DNA of 62,307 nucleotides from Tissierellaceae bacterium (lineage in GTDB: Bacteria; Bacillota; Clostridia; Tissierellales; Tissierellaceae), in NCBI GenBank assembly GCA_018434075.1, contig JAHDQA010000038.1:1-62307 (forward strand), read 5' to 3'. Below are positions 37,490-44,598 of the stretch, one piece after another (positions within the stretch are counted from its first letter, which is position 1; the number at the start of each line of letters is the position of its first letter). The position numbers and the translations under genes were made by a program. The notes beneath the pieces were generated by a model. The model saw nothing but the letters and a program-made list of their open reading frames with translations, was not told where the DNA came from and ran no database searches.

Positions 37490-37891
37490 CTAAATATTAA
37501 TACTTATTTATAATTATATACATGTTGATAAATACGTGCAAAAATACGAGCTCTAATTTGCCCTAATATATGATTATTTTGGTATCAATCATATATTTAT
37601 ATCAATAACATATAATAACGCTATATGAAGGCTAATTTGGACTTTAAATCAACTCCAATTCATTTTGCCTTAGAAAAATACACTTTGTTTATATTATATG
37701 ATACATAATTGTTGATTATATTGATTTTGTTAGTCACAAATGAATAATCAAAATTAAGTATAAAAAATAAGCAATGTTTAAAAACGGAGTTGTATAATTT
37801 TTAAAATTATTTTTAAAGATTATCGCAAAATAATATAATCAATAATAACATCATTATTGGGAAATCTAATAAAAAATAACTGTATTAGTAA
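37490..37891. other. AT-rich noncoding stretch
   Basis: About 400 bases with no reading frame of useful length and no recognised RNA. It contains small dyads, for example ATATGATT/AATCATAT near 37567-37592 and an imperfect CAACTCC...GGAGTTG pair about 135 nt apart, and one isolated copy of TTAGTCACAAA (37730-37740). No promoter is seen before 37892. Confidence 0.6.
37730..37740. repeat. Isolated TTAGTCACAAA half-site
   Basis: The same 11-mer forms the left arm of the palindrome at 37921-37958, about 190 bp away in the same orientation. It is flanked on the left by TTTTG, giving a partial dyad TTTGT-TAGTC-ACAAA. Confidence 0.5.
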
Positions 37892-37920
37892 TTGTAAAAT
37901 AATAGATTTTATATTATAAT
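37892..37920 (+). promoter_or_regulatory. Promoter of the tyrosine recombinase gene
   Basis: TTGTAA (37892-37897), a 17-nt spacer and a perfect TATAAT (37915-37920). Predicted start near 37927, inside the palindrome that follows. Confidence 0.7.
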
Positions 37921-37958
37921 TATATTAGTCACAAAATAGTTATTTTGTGACTAATATA
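37921..37958. repeat. 38-bp near-perfect palindrome at the recombinase promoter
   Basis: TATATTAGTCACAAAATA (37921-37938), GT, then its exact reverse complement (37941-37958). It begins right after the -10 and ends 22 nt before the recombinase ATG. It may be an operator, an RNA hairpin at the mRNA 5' end, or a recombinase binding site: the inner part reads as 11-bp inverted arms (TTAGTCACAAA) around an 8-bp centre. Confidence 0.75.
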
Positions 37959-37979
37959 TAGCTAAAAGGGGTAACTTTA

Positions 37980-39047
37980 ATGCAAAATCCTATTATTTTA
38001 GACGATTACTTAGATTATATGGAAACTATAAAGGGTACTTCACCTAATACGACAAAAGAATACTACTATGATCTAAAAACTTTTTTTAAGTTTTTAAAAA
38101 TTAGATATGGACTAGTAGAAGAAAATATTGGTTTTGAAGATATAGATATCAGCGATATAGATATAAATATTATAAGAAAAGTTAATATCCAGGATCTTTA
38201 TTCTTTCATGTCATTTTTAGATAAGAAAAAAAATGATGGGAATTCAACAAGATCACGAAAAGTGGCATCTCTTCGATCTTTCTTTAAATATTTGACGGAT
38301 AGAGTTAACCTACTTGAAAAAAATCCAGCAGCTCAATTAGAATTCCCTAAAATCGAATCACGTCATCCAACTTATTTAACATTAGATCAATCATTAAATT
38401 TATTAGAAACAGTTTCTAAAAATAGCAATGAATATTTTCGGAAAAGAGATTATTGTATAATAACTTTGTTTTTAAATTGCGGTCTAAGACTCTCTGAATT
38501 ATCGAGCATCGATGTAGATAGTTTCAATGGAAGCGATACTTTAACTGTTATAGGAAAAGGAAACAAAGAAAGAACTGTTTTTCTCAATGAATCCTGTGTT
38601 GTATCTATTAGAGATTATCTTCAAATAAGGCCAGTTGTAGCTAATGAAAAAGCTTTATTTTTAAGTAAACGAAAACAAAGAATGAGCAATCGAGCAATCC
38701 AACACATGATTGACAAATATTTAGATAAGTCTGGTTTAGACACTTCAATTTACTCTACTCATAAATTAAGACATACGGCTGCTACTCTAATGTATAAATA
38801 TGGTAATGTAGATATACGTGCTTTGCAAGAAATATTAGGGCATGAATCTGTATCAACTACACAGATCTATACACATATTGACAATGAAAGACTTAGAAAA
38901 GCTGTGAACAGCAACCCTCTGAGTAAAATTTCTGTTGAAGATGTTTCAAAATTAAATAACAACGTAGTTCATAACCAGAATGATGACAATTATGATGATG
39001 ATTATAATGATGAAATTCATAGCGATACGAAAGAAAATAATAAATAA
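37980..39047 (+). CDS. Tyrosine recombinase, XerC/XerD-like
   Basis: 355 residues. N-terminal SAM-like core-binding domain (1-115), then the catalytic domain with R170 (GLRLSE), K193 (GKGNKER), H261 and R264 (HKLRHT), H288 (LGHES) and Y297 (QIYTHI). All six catalytic positions are present. Unlike a normal Xer (about 295-300), it has an Asp/Asn-rich acidic tail of about 40 residues. A chromosomal role (dimer resolution) fits the lexA neighbourhood and lack of phage genes. Start ATG follows AAAGGGG. Confidence 0.9.
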   Translation: MQNPIILDDYLDYMETIKGTSPNTTKEYYYDLKTFFKFLKIRYGLVEENIGFEDIDISDIDINIIRKVNIQDLYSFMSFLDKKKNDGNSTRSRKVASLRSFFKYLTDRVNLLEKNPAAQLEFPKIESRHPTYLTLDQSLNLLETVSKNSNEYFRKRDYCIITLFLNCGLRLSELSSIDVDSFNGSDTLTVIGKGNKERTVFLNESCVVSIRDYLQIRPVVANEKALFLSKRKQRMSNRAIQHMIDKYLDKSGLDTSIYSTHKLRHTAATLMYKYGNVDIRALQEILGHESVSTTQIYTHIDNERLRKAVNSNPLSKISVEDVSKLNNNVVHNQNDDNYDDDYNDEIHSDTKENNK

Positions 39048-39053
39048 TTTAAC

Positions 39054-39094
39054 TTGCCTATACTATCCTACATTGTTATAGTGTAGGCAATTTA
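39054..39094. terminator. Bidirectional terminator between the recombinase and yneA-like genes
   Basis: TTGCCTATACTAT (39054-39066) pairs with ATAGTGTAGGCAA (39078-39090), with one wobble and an 11-nt loop. Both genes converge on it; the stop codon of the - strand gene is in the loop. Confidence 0.7.
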
Positions 39095-39381
39095 AGAGTA
39101 TCTCCTTCGTAAATGATATTATCTTCCAACGAATTATAATATTTAACTTGGTATATCAAATGCCTAGGATCATATTTATCAGAATAGTGATTACTAACAA
39201 TGCTCCAAAGCGTATCTCCTTTTTTCACAACGTAATATTCAAACTGTTTGTCCTCTCCTTGCCCATATGATTTGTTTAAATTTAAAAAACTACCAATAAT
39301 AATACTCAAAATAATAATTAATAATGTTGTAAACAAGAAAAACCTTCTTGGATTATAAATGATAATTCTTTTAGCTTTCAT
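39076..39381 (-). CDS. LysM-domain membrane protein, YneA-like SOS division inhibitor
   Basis: 101 residues: basic N-terminus, one membrane helix (about 14-30, FFLFTTLLIIILSIIIG), a short linker, then a LysM domain (YVVKKGDTLWSIVSNHY to GDTLKLP). This architecture and the position divergent from lexA match B. subtilis yneA, an SOS-induced cell-division inhibitor. The promoter has consensus TTGACA/TATAAT with LexA boxes in and after it. Function is inferred from synteny and design, not from strong sequence identity. Confidence 0.82.
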   Translation of the reverse strand: MKAKRIIIYNPRRFFLFTTLLIIILSIIIGSFLNLNKSYGQGEDKQFEYYVVKKGDTLWSIVSNHYSDKYDPRHLIYQVKYYNSLEDNIIYEGDTLKLPTL

Positions 39382-39401
39382 TCAATCATCTCCTATTGTT
39401 T

Positions 39402-39415
39402 TGTACATATGTTCG
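39402..39415. promoter_or_regulatory. LexA box 1 (yneA-like side)
   Basis: On the - strand it reads CGAACATATGTACA: a perfect left half-site CGAAC-N4-GT and a weaker right half. It lies between the yneA-like promoter and its start codon. Confidence 0.6.
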
Positions 39416-39423
39416 ATAGTTAA

Positions 39424-39451
39424 ATTATATCAAACATATGTTCAATGTCAA
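39424..39451 (-). promoter_or_regulatory. Promoter of the yneA-like gene
   Basis: On the - strand, perfect TTGACA (39446-39451), a 16-nt spacer and perfect TATAAT (39424-39429). The spacer holds LexA box 2, so LexA would block polymerase directly. Confidence 0.85.
39431..39444. promoter_or_regulatory. LexA box 2 (in the yneA-like promoter)
   Basis: CAAACATATGTTCA differs from the consensus CGAACATATGTTCG at only two positions, symmetric about the centre. Confidence 0.75.
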
Positions 39452-39469
39452 TAGTTTTTAAAAAAATAT

Positions 39470-39483
39470 CGAACTTTTGTTTG
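39470..39483. promoter_or_regulatory. LexA box 3 (lexA side)
   Basis: CGAACTTTTGTTTG fits CGAAC-N4-GTTYG. It overlaps the -35 of the lexA promoter, which fits autorepression. Confidence 0.78.
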
Positions 39484-39509
39484 ATTATGATTCCCATATA
39501 TGCTATAAT
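39481..39509 (+). promoter_or_regulatory. lexA promoter, extended -10
   Basis: TTGATT (39481-39486), a 17-nt spacer and TATAAT (39504-39509), with TG at 39501-39502. Confidence 0.78.
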
Positions 39510-39560
39510 GGTCATAAGTTAAGCAAATATGCTCGTCTAAGAATTTATTGAGGTGATTAA

Positions 39561-40175
39561 ATGTACGAAGATTTAACAAAAATACAAATTGAAATACTAT
39601 CATATATAATTAAATTTACTTCTGAGCAAGGATACCCTCCTTCAGTAAGAGAAATTGGCAAAGGAGTTAATTTGCAATCCACATCATCTGTTCATAACAA
39701 TTTAATTGCACTCGAAAAAAAAGGTTATATCAGAAGAGCATCCGATAAACCTAGAGCAATCGAAATATTGAACGTAAATGATAGTTTATATCCAAAAAAG
39801 GCTACTGTTGATATACCTATATTAGGAAAAGTTACAGCTGGAGAACCAATATTGGCCGTTGAAAATATTGAAGATACTTTCCCACTTCCAGTTGAAGCTG
39901 TAGAAGGACATGATGTGTTTTTCTTGAAAGTAAAAGGAGAAAGTATGATCGATGCAGGAATTTTAGATGGCGACTTAGTTTTGGTTAGTTCTCAATCATA
40001 TGCTGAAAATGGCGATATAGTTGTTGCTTTGCTTGGTGAGGAAGCTACAGTTAAAAGATTTTTCAAGGAAAAAGACCGCATAAGATTGCAACCAGAAAAT
40101 CAATTCATGGAACCTATTTACGCTAAAGATGTTAAAATATTAGGTAAGGTAAAAGCTTTATATAGAACATATTAA
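39561..40175 (+). CDS. lexA: LexA repressor, SOS response
   Basis: Self-cleaving SOS repressor. 204 residues: N-terminal winged helix ([24 protein letters not shown]), Ala93-Gly94 cleavage bond (VTAGEP), catalytic Ser128 (KGESM) and Lys165 (ATVKRF). All residues needed for RecA-stimulated cleavage are present. LexA boxes lie in its own promoter, at the divergent yneA-like gene and at recA (28683-28696). Last + strand gene before the strand switch. Confidence 0.98.
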   Translation: MYEDLTKIQIEILSYIIKFTSEQGYPPSVREIGKGVNLQSTSSVHNNLIALEKKGYIRRASDKPRAIEILNVNDSLYPKKATVDIPILGKVTAGEPILAVENIEDTFPLPVEAVEGHDVFFLKVKGESMIDAGILDGDLVLVSSQSYAENGDIVVALLGEEATVKRFFKEKDRIRLQPENQFMEPIYAKDVKILGKVKALYRTY

Positions 40176-40189
40176 AAATGAATGGATTT

Positions 40190-40232
40190 AATAAATGGAT
40201 TTAAATTTTAAATTTAAATCCATTTATTTTTT
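40190..40232. terminator. Bidirectional terminator at the lexA/ynbB convergence
   Basis: Nineteen-base arms 40190-40208 and 40210-40228 are exact reverse complements (arm AATAAATGGATTTAAATTT), followed by a T-run on + and a T-rich tract on -. It separates the + and - halves of the window. Confidence 0.85.
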
Positions 40233-41523
40233 AATTCAGGTTTACTAAGTTTTTATTTATCAAATTATTTAGAGTTTTCATTACTCCAAGCTTACATTGT
40301 TCGTAATTAATTCCACCTTGATAATACACATAATATGGATCCCTCATAGGTGCGTCAGCACTTATTTCTATCGATGATCCTTCGATGAATCCTGCAGATG
40401 CCATTATTACTTTATCTTCATACCCTGGCATATCCCAAGCTTCAGGAGTAACATATGAGTCAACAGCACCTGATTGTTGTATTCCTTTACAAAATTCTAT
40501 CACTTTTACTGGGTCTTCAAATCTAATGGCTTGAACAATGTCGCTACGTTCATCCTCAATTGAAGGCGTTATTTCAAAACCAAGTCTATAATAAGATGCA
40601 CCCATTAAGATAGCTCCTTTTAAAGCTTCTGCAACAATATTAGGCGCCATGAATAGTCCTTGCAATGTTATTCTATTTGTGCCAAATGTTAATCCACAAT
40701 CTTTACCTAATCCAGGAGCTGTCAATCTATTAGATATACGATCAATATATTGTTTTTCTCCAGCAATATACCCTCCTGAAACTGCCAAACCTCCACCTGG
40801 ATTTTTAATCAATGAACCAGCTATTATATCTGCTCCAACTTCAATTGGCTCTTTCATTTGCGTAAACTCTCCATAGCAATTATCAACAAATAAAATAACG
40901 TTGTCGTGCTTTTCCCTTATAATTGAGAAAACTTCTTCCATCTCTTTGATAGAAATTGCATTTCTATCACTATAGCCTGTCGATCTTTGCACTGCAATAA
41001 TTCTAGTCTTATCATTTATACTATCTAATGTTTTTGTTATATCTATATGTCCTTTTGTTAAATCTACTTGATTATATAATATGCCATTTTCAATTAGATT
41101 ACCTGGTTCATCTCCTTTAACCCCGATAACTTTTAACATTGTATCATATGGAGAACCAGTAATGTATAAAAGTTCATCTCCAGGTTTCAAAATCCCGCTA
41201 AACACTAAACTTATTGCATGGGTTCCTGATGCTATGGAAGGTCTCACCAATGCGCTTTCAGCCTTAAAAACTTCAGCATATATATTTTCAACCTTTTCTC
41301 TACTTATATCTCCATACCCATAACCTGTATTCCATCCAAAATCGCTGCTCCTTAATTTCATTTTTTGCATAGCGTATAAAACTTTGTACTGATTAAACGT
41401 CTTAATCTGGTTAATAGTAGAAAACTTAGGTGTTATTTCTTTTTCTACTTCATTTACAAATTCTATTACTTCATTCTTAATTTTAAAATAATTAATTAAT
41501 TCATCTTGTATTTCTTTTAGCAT
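40231..41523 (-). CDS. ynbB: PLP-dependent YnbB family protein (methionine gamma-lyase/'aluminium resistance' family)
   Basis: 430 residues of the Cys/Met-metabolism PLP fold. GYGYGDISREKVENIYAEVF, VRPSIASGTHAISL, FVDNCYGEF and the PLP-lysine region IAGSLIKNPGGGLA are characteristic. The substrate of this family is not settled, so the methionine lyase name is only a family label. It is the usual neighbour of hfq-miaA in Clostridia and Bacilli. Start ATG behind AGGGTGA. Confidence 0.88.
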   Translation of the reverse strand: MLKEIQDELINYFKIKNEVIEFVNEVEKEITPKFSTINQIKTFNQYKVLYAMQKMKLRSSDFGWNTGYGYGDISREKVENIYAEVFKAESALVRPSIASGTHAISLVFSGILKPGDELLYITGSPYDTMLKVIGVKGDEPGNLIENGILYNQVDLTKGHIDITKTLDSINDKTRIIAVQRSTGYSDRNAISIKEMEEVFSIIREKHDNVILFVDNCYGEFTQMKEPIEVGADIIAGSLIKNPGGGLAVSGGYIAGEKQYIDRISNRLTAPGLGKDCGLTFGTNRITLQGLFMAPNIVAEALKGAILMGASYYRLGFEITPSIEDERSDIVQAIRFEDPVKVIEFCKGIQQSGAVDSYVTPEAWDMPGYEDKVIMASAGFIEGSSIEISADAPMRDPYYVYYQGGINYEQCKLGVMKTLNNLINKNLVNLN

Positions 41524-41555
41524 ACTTTCACCCTTTAAGCCGTATTCTTGTATTC

Positions 41556-41771
41556 TTATATTCTTATATATTCAGAAGGAATAATTGTGGAAATTGCGTG
41601 TTTATATACCAATATTTCTTTGCCTTCACTATCAATAACGATTATAAAGTTATCATACCCAACTATCTTACCTTTCATCTTATAACCGTTTATTAAATAC
41701 ACAGTGACTTCACTGTTATTTATCTTTACTTCATTTAAAAAATTATCTTGGATATTAATTTGTTGGTTCAT
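41556..41771 (-). CDS. hfq: RNA chaperone Hfq
   Basis: Hexameric Sm-like protein that pairs sRNA with mRNA. 71 residues with Sm1 (VTVYLINGYKMKGKIVGYDNF) and Sm2 YKHAIS motifs and a very short C-terminal tail, as in Gram-positives. One nucleotide separates it from miaA upstream. Confidence 0.96.
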   Translation of the reverse strand: MNQQINIQDNFLNEVKINNSEVTVYLINGYKMKGKIVGYDNFIIVIDSEGKEILVYKHAISTIIPSEYIRI

Positions 41772-41772
41772 A

Positions 41773-42723
41773 TTAAACTCCTTCCTTATCTAAATTCTTT
41801 CTTATATCACTATAAATCCATTCACAAAGCGTCATAGAATTAGTAAATTCATCTACATCTATCCATTTATAGCGTTCATCTCTCTTAAACCATGTCAATT
41901 GCCTTTTGGCATAGTTTCTAGTCCTTTTTTTAATTAATTCTATCGCTTCATCTAAAGTTATAATACCATCAAGGTAATCAGCTATCTCTTTATATCCTAT
42001 TCCTTGCATTGAATTTAATGTTCTCTTGTAGCCCATTTTAATTAATTCTTCTACTTCCTCAATCAATCCTTCTTTTATCATTCTATCAACTCTTAAATTT
42101 ATTCTCTCATATAATTTAATCCTATCCATATATAAACAATACATAATTAAATTATATTTTGTAGAAGGTTTTCTGAAATTTTTGTTTTGCTTGCTCATAG
42201 GTATTTTAGATACATCATATACTTCTAAAGCTCTAATAATCCTTTTAGTGTCATTTACATTTAATTTCTTTGCAGATTCAAAATCCTTTTCTATTAGCAA
42301 ATCATATAATGCTTGCTTCCCCTTTTCCAATAAAATCGACTCGTAATGCTCTCTTATTTTTGGGTTTGAAGCAACGTTCGTAAAATCTATATCATAGACT
42401 ATTGAATTTATATATAAACCCGTTCCTCCCACTAATAATGGTATTTTCCCTCGACTATTTATATCATCTATTATTCCAGTTGCCATTCTTTTGAAATCAG
42501 CTACACTAAACTCTTCATTAGGATCTACAATATCTATCATATGATGCTTGATCTTGTCAATATGTTCCTTTTCTACTTTTGCAGTACCTATATTCATATA
42601 TCTATATATTTGTCTGCTATCTGCAGAAATGATCTCTCCATATACTTTATCAGCTAAGCAAATTGACAAATCAGTTTTACCTACTCCAGTTGGTCCTGTA
42701 ATTACTATTAAATTATTGTTCAT
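41773..42723 (-). CDS. miaA: tRNA dimethylallyltransferase
   Basis: Adds the isopentenyl group to A37 of tRNAs reading U-starting codons. 316 residues. GPTGVGKT at 10-17, SADSRQIYRYMNIGTAK, VGGTGLYINS and RNYAKRQLTWFKRD are diagnostic. Works before MiaB (47234-48550) in the same modification; the two flank mutL-mutS in one cluster. Confidence 0.97.
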   Translation of the reverse strand: MNNNLIVITGPTGVGKTDLSICLADKVYGEIISADSRQIYRYMNIGTAKVEKEHIDKIKHHMIDIVDPNEEFSVADFKRMATGIIDDINSRGKIPLLVGGTGLYINSIVYDIDFTNVASNPKIREHYESILLEKGKQALYDLLIEKDFESAKKLNVNDTKRIIRALEVYDVSKIPMSKQNKNFRKPSTKYNLIMYCLYMDRIKLYERINLRVDRMIKEGLIEEVEELIKMGYKRTLNSMQGIGYKEIADYLDGIITLDEAIELIKKRTRNYAKRQLTWFKRDERYKWIDVDEFTNSMTLCEWIYSDIRKNLDKEGV

Positions 42724-42737
42724 AGATTATCTCCAAA

Positions 42738-44597
42738 TTATATTATTCTCAAGAATTTCTTTTCTAAATCTTTTCGATTAAATTTAATTATGGTTGGCCT
42801 ACCATGAGGACATGTATATGGGTTATCACATTCACTTAATTGTGTTAATAAAGATTGTATTTCTATTTGCTTTAAATTATCCCCAGCTTTAACCGCTGAT
42901 GTGCATGCTATCTTCATTATTTTTTCAAGTTCAGTAGTATAAATCCCAACATCATTAACCTCTAAATTATCTAAAATATCTAAAAACAACCTCTCTCCGT
43001 TTGGTCTACCAAAAACCAGAGGTATTCCTCTTAATACAATACTTTTATCATCGAATAATTCCACAATAAATCCAGACTTATTAAAAATGTCAATGTTAGC
43101 TTTTGCTTTTAAGTAATCCGCTGGCGATAAATCAATTATTTGTGGGGTAAGTAATTGTTGAACCACAATTGATTCATCATAGTATTGTTTCATTAATTTT
43201 TCATACATAACACGTTCATGAGCTGCATGTTGGTCAATAATAAATATAGTGTCAGATTCATAATCCTCTAAAAAGACATAAGTGTTGAAAGCTATTCCGA
43301 TAGGTTTTAAATTGTTAAATTTTTTTAATGTATTATTATCATTATCGTAATATTTATCATCCTCTTTTATATTATTAACGGATTTGTTAGAGTTTTCATT
43401 AACTTTATCATTATTTTGATATAAACTATTTTTAAAATCAGTTGATGTGTAATCCTTAAAGTCAAATATATTATTTTCTTCTACTCGTTCTGTTTTTGAA
43501 ATATTTGAATTTAAATCATCGTTGTAATCATGTTTTATTTCCCATATATATGGATATTTCCCAATTTGTTTTTCATTATTGTTCTCAATGCTCGGATGAG
43601 GAATATTAACAATTTTATTTGTATTTTTTCTAATTTGATTTGCTATAATTGAATATATTTTATTTTCTTCAATAAATTTTATTTCCTGTTTCGTTGGGTG
43701 AATATTTACATCAATTAAAGATGGATCAATATCAATATAGAGTATGAATACTGGATGTTTGTTTATAGGTAACAAAGAACTATATTGATCTTCAATAACC
43801 TTTGCTAGCTTATAGTCATATACATACCTATTATTGACAAAGAGGTACTGATAATTTCTATTGCTGCGGAAAATATTATTATTTGAAAAATAACCTCTAA
43901 AGCTAAGATTGTCATCTTTAAATTCAATTAAACTGATTCCTTTAGCAATATCTTTACCCAATAATTGATATATAACATTAAGTTCATCAGGTGAACCACT
44001 TGTATTTAATACTAATTTACCATCTCGAATTAATTTCATTGATATTCTAGGATTTCCTAAAGCTATTTTTGTTACAATATCAGCTACATATCTTTCTTCT
44101 GTGGCATTACTTTTTAAAAATTTTCTTCGGACAGGTAAATTAAAGAAAACATCCCTTACAATAATTGTTGTTCCAACATTCGCACCGATAGGTTCTATAT
44201 GTTTTAGTTTTCCATTTTCAAAAATTGCTTTATTTCCTACTATATTTTCTCTCGTTCTAGATACGATCTCAACATTTGATACTGATACTATACTAGAAAG
44301 AGCTTCCCCTCTGAAACCCATAGATATTATTTTATATAGATCTTCTATTGTCTTCAATTTAGAGGTAGCATGTCTATTGAATGCTAAAACTATATCTTCT
44401 TTTTCCATGCCTTCCCCATCATCTGTTACCCGAATATAAGTTGTTCCTCCATCCTTTATTTCTATAATTATTTGACTAGAATTTGCATCTATAGAATTTT
44501 CAACTAATTCTTTAACAATAGACGAAGGTCTTTCTATAACTTCACCTGCAGCTATTTTTTTTATTGTATTGTCATCTAATAAATTAATTTTTGACAT
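42738..44597 (-). CDS. mutL: DNA mismatch repair protein MutL (endonuclease type)
   Basis: 619 residues. N-terminal GHKL ATPase (ELVENSIDAN, DDGEGM, GFRGEAL), a variable Asn/Asp-rich linker (about 340-425), and a C-terminal dimerisation domain with DQHAAHERVMYE, which fits the endonuclease motif DQHA-x2-E-x4-E, and CPHGRPT. So this MutL should nick DNA itself, as expected in bacteria without MutH. Follows mutS with a 1-nt gap. Confidence 0.97.
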   Translation of the reverse strand: MSKINLLDDNTIKKIAAGEVIERPSSIVKELVENSIDANSSQIIIEIKDGGTTYIRVTDDGEGMEKEDIVLAFNRHATSKLKTIEDLYKIISMGFRGEALSSIVSVSNVEIVSRTRENIVGNKAIFENGKLKHIEPIGANVGTTIIVRDVFFNLPVRRKFLKSNATEERYVADIVTKIALGNPRISMKLIRDGKLVLNTSGSPDELNVIYQLLGKDIAKGISLIEFKDDNLSFRGYFSNNNIFRSNRNYQYLFVNNRYVYDYKLAKVIEDQYSSLLPINKHPVFILYIDIDPSLIDVNIHPTKQEIKFIEENKIYSIIANQIRKNTNKIVNIPHPSIENNNEKQIGKYPYIWEIKHDYNDDLNSNISKTERVEENNIFDFKDYTSTDFKNSLYQNNDKVNENSNKSVNNIKEDDKYYDNDNNTLKKFNNLKPIGIAFNTYVFLEDYESDTIFIIDQHAAHERVMYEKLMKQYYDESIVVQQLLTPQIIDLSPADYLKAKANIDIFNKSGFIVELFDDKSIVLRGIPLVFGRPNGERLFLDILDNLEVNDVGIYTTELEKIMKIACTSAVKAGDNLKQIEIQSLLTQLSECDNPYTCPHGRPTIIKFNRKDLEKKFLRII

Positions 44598-44598
44598 A

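Noticed and set aside
37790..37880. Repeated AATAAT/TTATTATT tracts as a CRISPR or tandem array
   Set aside because: Simple AT-rich composition without regular repeat and spacer lengths.
37980..39047. Recombinase gene as part of a prophage or integrative element
   Set aside because: No phage, plasmid or transfer genes, no tRNA and no long direct repeats nearby; the neighbours are core SOS genes. A chromosomal Xer role fits better.
43310..43600. Low-complexity Asn/Asp stretch in mutL as an insertion
   Set aside because: This is the flexible linker between the ATPase and endonuclease domains, which is variable in MutL.
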